This document shows, in pieces, positions 59,953-64,000 of a DNA stretch of 64,000 bases. The first letter of the stretch is position 1, and each line of letters starts with the position of its first letter. Made by a program: the position numbers and the translations under genes. Origin of the DNA: Cryptomeria japonica (taxonomy: Eukaryota > Streptophyta > Pinopsida > Cupressales > Cupressaceae). Below the pieces are notes generated by a model that was not told where the DNA came from, made no database searches, and worked only from the letters and a program-made list of their open reading frames with translations. Location of the stretch: the NCBI RefSeq assembly GCF_030272615.1, contig NC_081415.1, forward strand, positions 420,604,257-420,668,256. The letters are read 5' to 3'.

Positions 59953-61160
59953 TGTTGGCATTTTGATGATTATGTTGTGATTGTCATTGATGGACACACA
60001 CTTGCTATGAGATCACTTTGAGAATGTATGAATTATGCTCAACCAATAATTGTTCCAAACCGGTATCATGTTGTAGTCTTTAGACTACTGTTGTTATGCA
60101 GAAAGTGTTTACCGATCTCAAGTAGTATAAAGACCCAAGTGACATAGAGAGATCAAGCAATTTAAGGATCTCAAGCGGAGTGGAGAAAAAGAGCCAGAAG
60201 CGACAGTTATTTTTTCCCAGTCTTCAATTTTTGTCAATCGATAATCCATTTAACCGGTATTAATCCAAGTCACCAACCGGTAACCAGAAAGTTGGACAAA
60301 CCGGTAATACTTTGTGATGAGTTACCAACCGATATATTTTTGTGATGAGTTACCATCCACCGACACTTTGATGGTGATTTTGTGCCATGTTACCAAATGT
60401 GTCTAGATACAATGAACCTAGGAACTTGCAATGTAATCCTATTGGACCGTCATGAAATCAGATTCCTTTTAAGGACATCATGTCTAGGGTTTTAGTAAGT
60501 GTGTAACTGATAGGGTTTGTGGTGGTTGATGAGCTCTTGAATGTGCGATCTCAACTGAGAAGATCAAGTCTATGAGTTGTAACAGAGTAAGAAGTTATTA
60601 AAGACTGAAGTAATGTTGAAATGCATTAGCTATGAGCTACAATTGATCTAAACAAGCAGACTGTGCCATTTACTAGATCATTCACTTGTTGATTACTCAT
60701 ATCTTTGACAAGTTAGAAACCCTTAACCGGGTAGGCCCAGAAAAGCCTTTGTAAATCCTCTAACAAGGTGGCTCACATCTGTGGATCTAAAATCCTCTCA
60801 TAAGGTAGTCTTTAATTGGACTTATCTCTTAACAGAGATTGAGATTCCTAACACGATATGTTCTTGTAAAGAACATTGTATGACCTTAACCGGTCTAACC
60901 TTAACCAATCTGGTTACTATTCTGCAGATAGTTACTTGTGAGTTTCATCTCACCGTGTTTTTTCCCATTTTCCACGTCAAAATCTCTTGTGTTATGGTGA
61001 TTGTTCTTCTGTGGGTGAATGCATTATTTTCTATTTGGTTTGCATATGTGTTAATCGGTTTGTTTGCTAAACTATTTTACCAGTTTACTACTAGACTATT
61101 AAAGTGTTTAATTACAATATTTTTTGGTATACTAATTCACCCCCCTCTTAGTATTCATCA
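59953..61160 (+). repeat. 3' LTR of the nested element
   Basis: 1208 bp, a close match to 53552-54749. A short duplication near 60890 (CTTAACC repeated) distinguishes it. Confidence 0.93.
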
Positions 61161-62104
61161 ATTGTTTCAAAAATTTTGAAGTTTCCAAAGGACAAGTCAA
61201 TAAGTGATTATTGGTTTAGGAAGATATGCTTTGTTGATTTTACCACTATTGTTTGTTCGTTGTGATAAAGCGTCTCTTTGTTGAAAAGCACGTCCTTGTA
61301 AAATTTCTCCATCAAACTCTGTCCCGCAGCCACGTAAATAGTGACAAAAATGGTGTAGGAATGTCTTATGTTTTAATAAGATCTTGCGATTGATATACAA
61401 GAATCTTATTCTTTTCTGAGTATCTTTATATTTGGGTTTTCTTTTCTTAAGGCGATACTTAAAAGCCATATAAGCATCTGATAGTTTACAAGTTTATTTG
61501 ATTCCAAAGTTGGTGCAATTCTGATTTTGATATGACCTAGGTTCAAAATAGGAAAGATATATCCAAGATAATGAACACAAGATGAATTGATCAAGCTTCA
61601 TGATAGAGGATTTGATATATCTTGATGAGAAGCTTGACAATGATGTTGATTTTTGCACTTAAAATGTTTGAATCAATAGCTTGTTGAATGTTTATGCTTA
61701 TGGAAACCTTTCGGAAATAACTTGTTGGATTAGTGACCCAGTTATTGAACTAGTTTGAAAATGTGTGATAGTTTAGAGACAAATCTACTCAAGAAGTGTT
61801 TTGATACTGATGTTGAAATTTTGGTTTGATATGATTTTGAAATGTGAAAAAGCTTTTGTGCTAACTCTTGTGGTAAAGAGTGTTAACTTATGGGATAAAA
61901 GAACTATTTTGTTGCTTGAAAATGCTATTATGATTATGTTTCAAGGATTTTTCTCAAATCTTTCAACAAGTTGTTGGATTTTTGTTCATTTTTAGATGAT
62001 GACTTTCTTCAATTTTTGACCATTTTGAACATGTCATAGACATAGAAGACACAATGTTTTTGAAAAATAAAATGCATAAGCAAGTACAAATCATATGGTA
62101 GACT

Positions 62105-62650
62105 GAGACAATAATTGTTGAATCTCACATGGGGTTTTCCCTGAGGCTACGCTATTCAAAGCGGATATTTAGATGCTTGACCCCACTAGCTCCACCCTCG
62201 ACACTCATTTCTCCGGGCTAGCCAAGTACCAGTTTCCATGAAAACTCCCCATGACAAACTTTATATCTCTACTAAGAACCATATGTGTGTGAGCCGCTTC
62301 AGAGGTCCAACCTCCTACGCCAACAATTAGAAGGATTTTGGCAACTAGTACAAGTTGTTTTTAGTAAAGGCTTCCAGTCATGTGGCCATACATGTGACAC
62401 TTTCAGCTCTGTAAATATAGAAGGTTCCCAGCCTATAGAGGTTACACTCCATAGGGTTTATGGGGATACATAGTGTCAGTATGAACTTATTAGCACATGT
62501 TGCTTGTGACTTTCGTTACAAACACAATTTATTTAGAGTGGATTAGAAGGACTCGGTATTAGCCCGTTTCCACTTTGGGTTGTTCCCCTCTCACTGGCCC
62601 CCTCAAGGTAGCTTGGGAAGGCAGGCCCTCTAAAGGTTATAAATAAAAGA
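62105..62650 (-). other. Conserved leader block, copy 2
   Basis: Aligns with 6295-6862 of element A across the whole length, same orientation relative to gag. Hairpin-forming segments persist with changes: GAGGTCCAACCTC and CTGTAAATATAG. Confidence 0.7.
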
Positions 62651-63009
62651 AAATAGGTCTGGTTTTCTGATCACCGTATGAGGGTGAGAGCATACTTACC
62701 TACTACTTCATCAAGCATGAAAAACACGTTTATTTTAGCCTTCTAAAATCTATGTACAACTACTTTAAATAAGTCACTCAAAATGCAAGTTGCATGCTAT
62801 TAATTTATCCCCTTAGTTAAGCTAAATGAGCATGACATGATGTGTTACTTTCCAAAATAGAACTCTTAATTAACTAGGTGAGGAAATGCATAAAATTTGC
62901 TTTAAAAACAATCCTGCACATACATGTCAGTAGTTTGAAAAATTTAAGTTCTTGGTCATTCGGACCTGCAAGAAAATTCTGTCAATTGCAAATAAAAATG
63001 CTATCCTAA

Positions 63010-63300
63010 CAAATGCATTGTCTTTCACCTCTAAAGCGCTAACCTAAAGGACAAAAGCGCTAACCTAAAATACAAAAGCATTGCTCTACAGACTAAGAAG
63101 CAAAAATTCACTGACAAATGTGCTAACTTGAAGGACAAAAATATTGTTTTGAAGATTAAATGCATTGATTTACAAACAAAAGCACTAACCTCAATGACAA
63201 ATGCATTAACCTGCAGGACAAAAGCACTAACTTATCAAATAAAGGCACTGTCAAAACTCACACAAGCGTGAATCTGTATTACAAATGCGTTAAATTTGCT
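63010..63300 (-). repeat. 21-bp-period array, 5' copy, about 14 units
   Basis: On the plus strand the motif ACAAAAGCGCTAACCT recurs with its core G at 63015, 63036, 63057, 63078, 63100, 63122, (63143), 63162, 63182, 63203, 63224, 63245, 63266 and 63287. Steps are 19-22, mostly exactly 21. It begins about 50 bp from the PBS. Confidence 0.92.
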
Positions 63301-63348
63301 TTTTGCGAGAATTAGATAGAATATTAGAAAGAATATGCGAGGCTCTGA

Positions 63349-63366
63349 GCCCCACGGTGGGCGCCA
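63349..63366 (-). other. Primer binding site of element C
   Basis: Minus-strand TGGCGCCCACCGTGGGGC, three bases after the LTR end. The TGGCGCC start is common among plant gypsy elements. The tRNA is not assigned here. Confidence 0.85.
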
Positions 63367-63369
63367 AAA

Positions 63370-64000
63370 TGTGTTGACTTGAATCTCATCATCAGAATAC
63401 TACCTGCACCATGTTAGCTTCACAAAATACAAAGGAAATGCTACAGGAAATCCAAACTCAACCAATGAAACTACATGAAATACATATAAAATAAAAACAC
63501 TATTATTACCTTCATGATTTATGTCTCATTGTGTCCTAACTCTGTTGTTTCTGGTTGTAGATGGTGTGCTCTCAGACAAGCATTGATAGCTTCCAAGATG
63601 ACATATGAAGAATGGATTGATAAATGATAGTTAACTAATACTATGATATGCAATACTAAATGATTATGCTATTTGAGAAATGCTAATGCTAAATGATTAT
63701 GCTAAATTGCTTCAAGATTAAAACTCATAGATGCATAAGTTTTCACAAATGATTAACTTGTAAATTCACTTGAAGACTTACTCTTTCTCAACTCAAACTC
63801 CTGATTTTATAGACTTTGAGGGGATAAGATGATGTGGCCTGGATCAATGGTCATGGATGGCTATGAGCAAAGGTGAAGGTTGAGAGAAAGGGGGAAGGAG
63901 AAGACAAGTGTCACTCATCTCACCTTGACTGAGCTACTGACTGAGGGAATCTAGGGATAGTTGGAGAAGATTTAGGCATGAGAGGACAAGTGGAATCAAG
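63370..64000 (-). repeat. 5' LTR of element C, partial
   Basis: Matches 39609-40270 closely and is cut by the window edge. If it is as long as its partner, it ends near 64595. TATA box at 63812-63823. Confidence 0.92.
63812..63823 (-). promoter_or_regulatory. TATA box of element C 5' LTR
   Basis: Minus-strand TCTATAAAATCA, conserved in both LTRs. It would place the RNA start near 63785. Confidence 0.6.

Larger units (their letters stand above)
53552..61160 (+). mobile_element. Nested non-autonomous LTR element with gag and ORF2
   Basis: LTRs at 53552-54749 and 59953-61160 are closely similar. The first is followed by a tRNA-iMet-type PBS and the second is preceded by a PPT. Target duplications are ATTAT (53547-53551) and ATTGT (61161-61165), with one mismatch. 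The interior holds a gag gene and a second large ORF, but no protease, integrase, RT or RNase H. PPT and LTR start match the copia element at 12546-19583, suggesting use of copia machinery. It interrupts the leader of element C 62 bp before its gag ATG. Confidence 0.93.
61161..63348 (-). other. 5' leader of element C (PBS side)
   Basis: 2.2 kb without a convincing gene. A 91-codon basic frame (61469-61197, minus) lies here, but I see nothing to support it. It contains the conserved block and the 21-bp array listed separately. Confidence 0.7.
39609..64000 (-). mobile_element. Giant Tat-type Ty3/gypsy element C (5' LTR runs off the window)
   Basis: Paired LTRs at 39609-40834 and 63370-64000+ share their end and sequence. 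The 5' one is followed on the minus strand by a PBS, and the 3' one is preceded by a PPT. Between them is a full set of gag, protease, RT, RNase H, archaeal-like RNase H and integrase. The double RNase H is characteristic of the Tat lineage. An antisense plant-mobile-domain gene lies 3' of pol. Length is at least 24.4 kb, of which 7.6 kb is a nested element, so about 17.4 kb was its own (taking a full 5' LTR). Every gene is broken. Confidence 0.92.

Noticed and set aside
61197-61469. 91-codon basic minus-strand frame as a leader protein
   Set aside because: It has no recognisable motif and no counterpart in the leader of element A.
63010-63300. CRISPR-like array
   Set aside because: The period is 21 bp with no separate spacer class, units are degenerate, and the context is a plant retrotransposon leader.

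Overview
This is plant nuclear DNA made almost entirely of LTR retrotransposons in several layers of nesting. No intact protein gene, tRNA or rRNA was found. Very long decayed Ty3/gypsy elements of the Tat type, diverse copia-type LTRs and an A+T-rich background suggest a large seed-plant genome, probably a gymnosperm; the species-level guess is inference. Every long reading frame is broken by stops or frameshifts. Many stops sit where the aligned homolog or frame context points to CAG or CGA, as expected from decay of methylated cytosines.

Region by region. 1-619 (+) is a Ty3/gypsy integrase tail. 1770-9215 (-) is Tat element A: gag-protease, a long repeat-bearing leader, a PBS and one LTR, followed by a 3' UTR remnant of a second copy. 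9828-10622 is a solo LTR of the same family with an AGTGG target duplication. It sits beside two unidentified coding remnants (9218-9827 and 10895-11989). 12546-19583 (-) is a whole but dead copia element inserted in a ~265-bp tandem repeat. 20431-25625 is a gypsy protease remnant split cleanly by a 4.36-kb non-coding element with 10-bp inverted ends and an AAGTT duplication. 26275-26829 is an unidentified coding remnant. 27742-33149 (-) is gypsy element D (gag, leader, LTR), with a 1.5-kb solo copia LTR inside its LTR. D's LTR lies head-to-head with the LTR of element B (+, 34300-37880), and a 1.15-kb TATG/TACA microsatellite lies between them.

39609-64000 (-) is Tat element C, over 24 kb and running off the window. 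In sense order it has a 5' LTR, PBS, a 21-bp-period array, a conserved leader block, gag, protease, a G-patch, a charged linker, RT, RNase H, a second (archaeal-like) RNase H, integrase, a GATGAT-rich segment, an antisense plant-mobile-domain gene, a second 21-bp-period array in inverted orientation, the PPT and a 3' LTR. A 7.6-kb gag-only LTR element with a large second ORF (+, 53552-61160) is inserted 62 bp upstream of C's gag start.

The strongest candidates for something new are all in the Tat elements. First, C carries mirror-image 21-bp arrays at its two ends, so the gag-pol transcript and the antisense plant-mobile-domain transcript would each begin with the same array in the same sense. 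Second, a ~550-bp G+C-richer leader block is shared by A and C although their LTRs differ. Third, the gag-plus-ORF2 element has no polymerase and probably used copia machinery supplied in trans.
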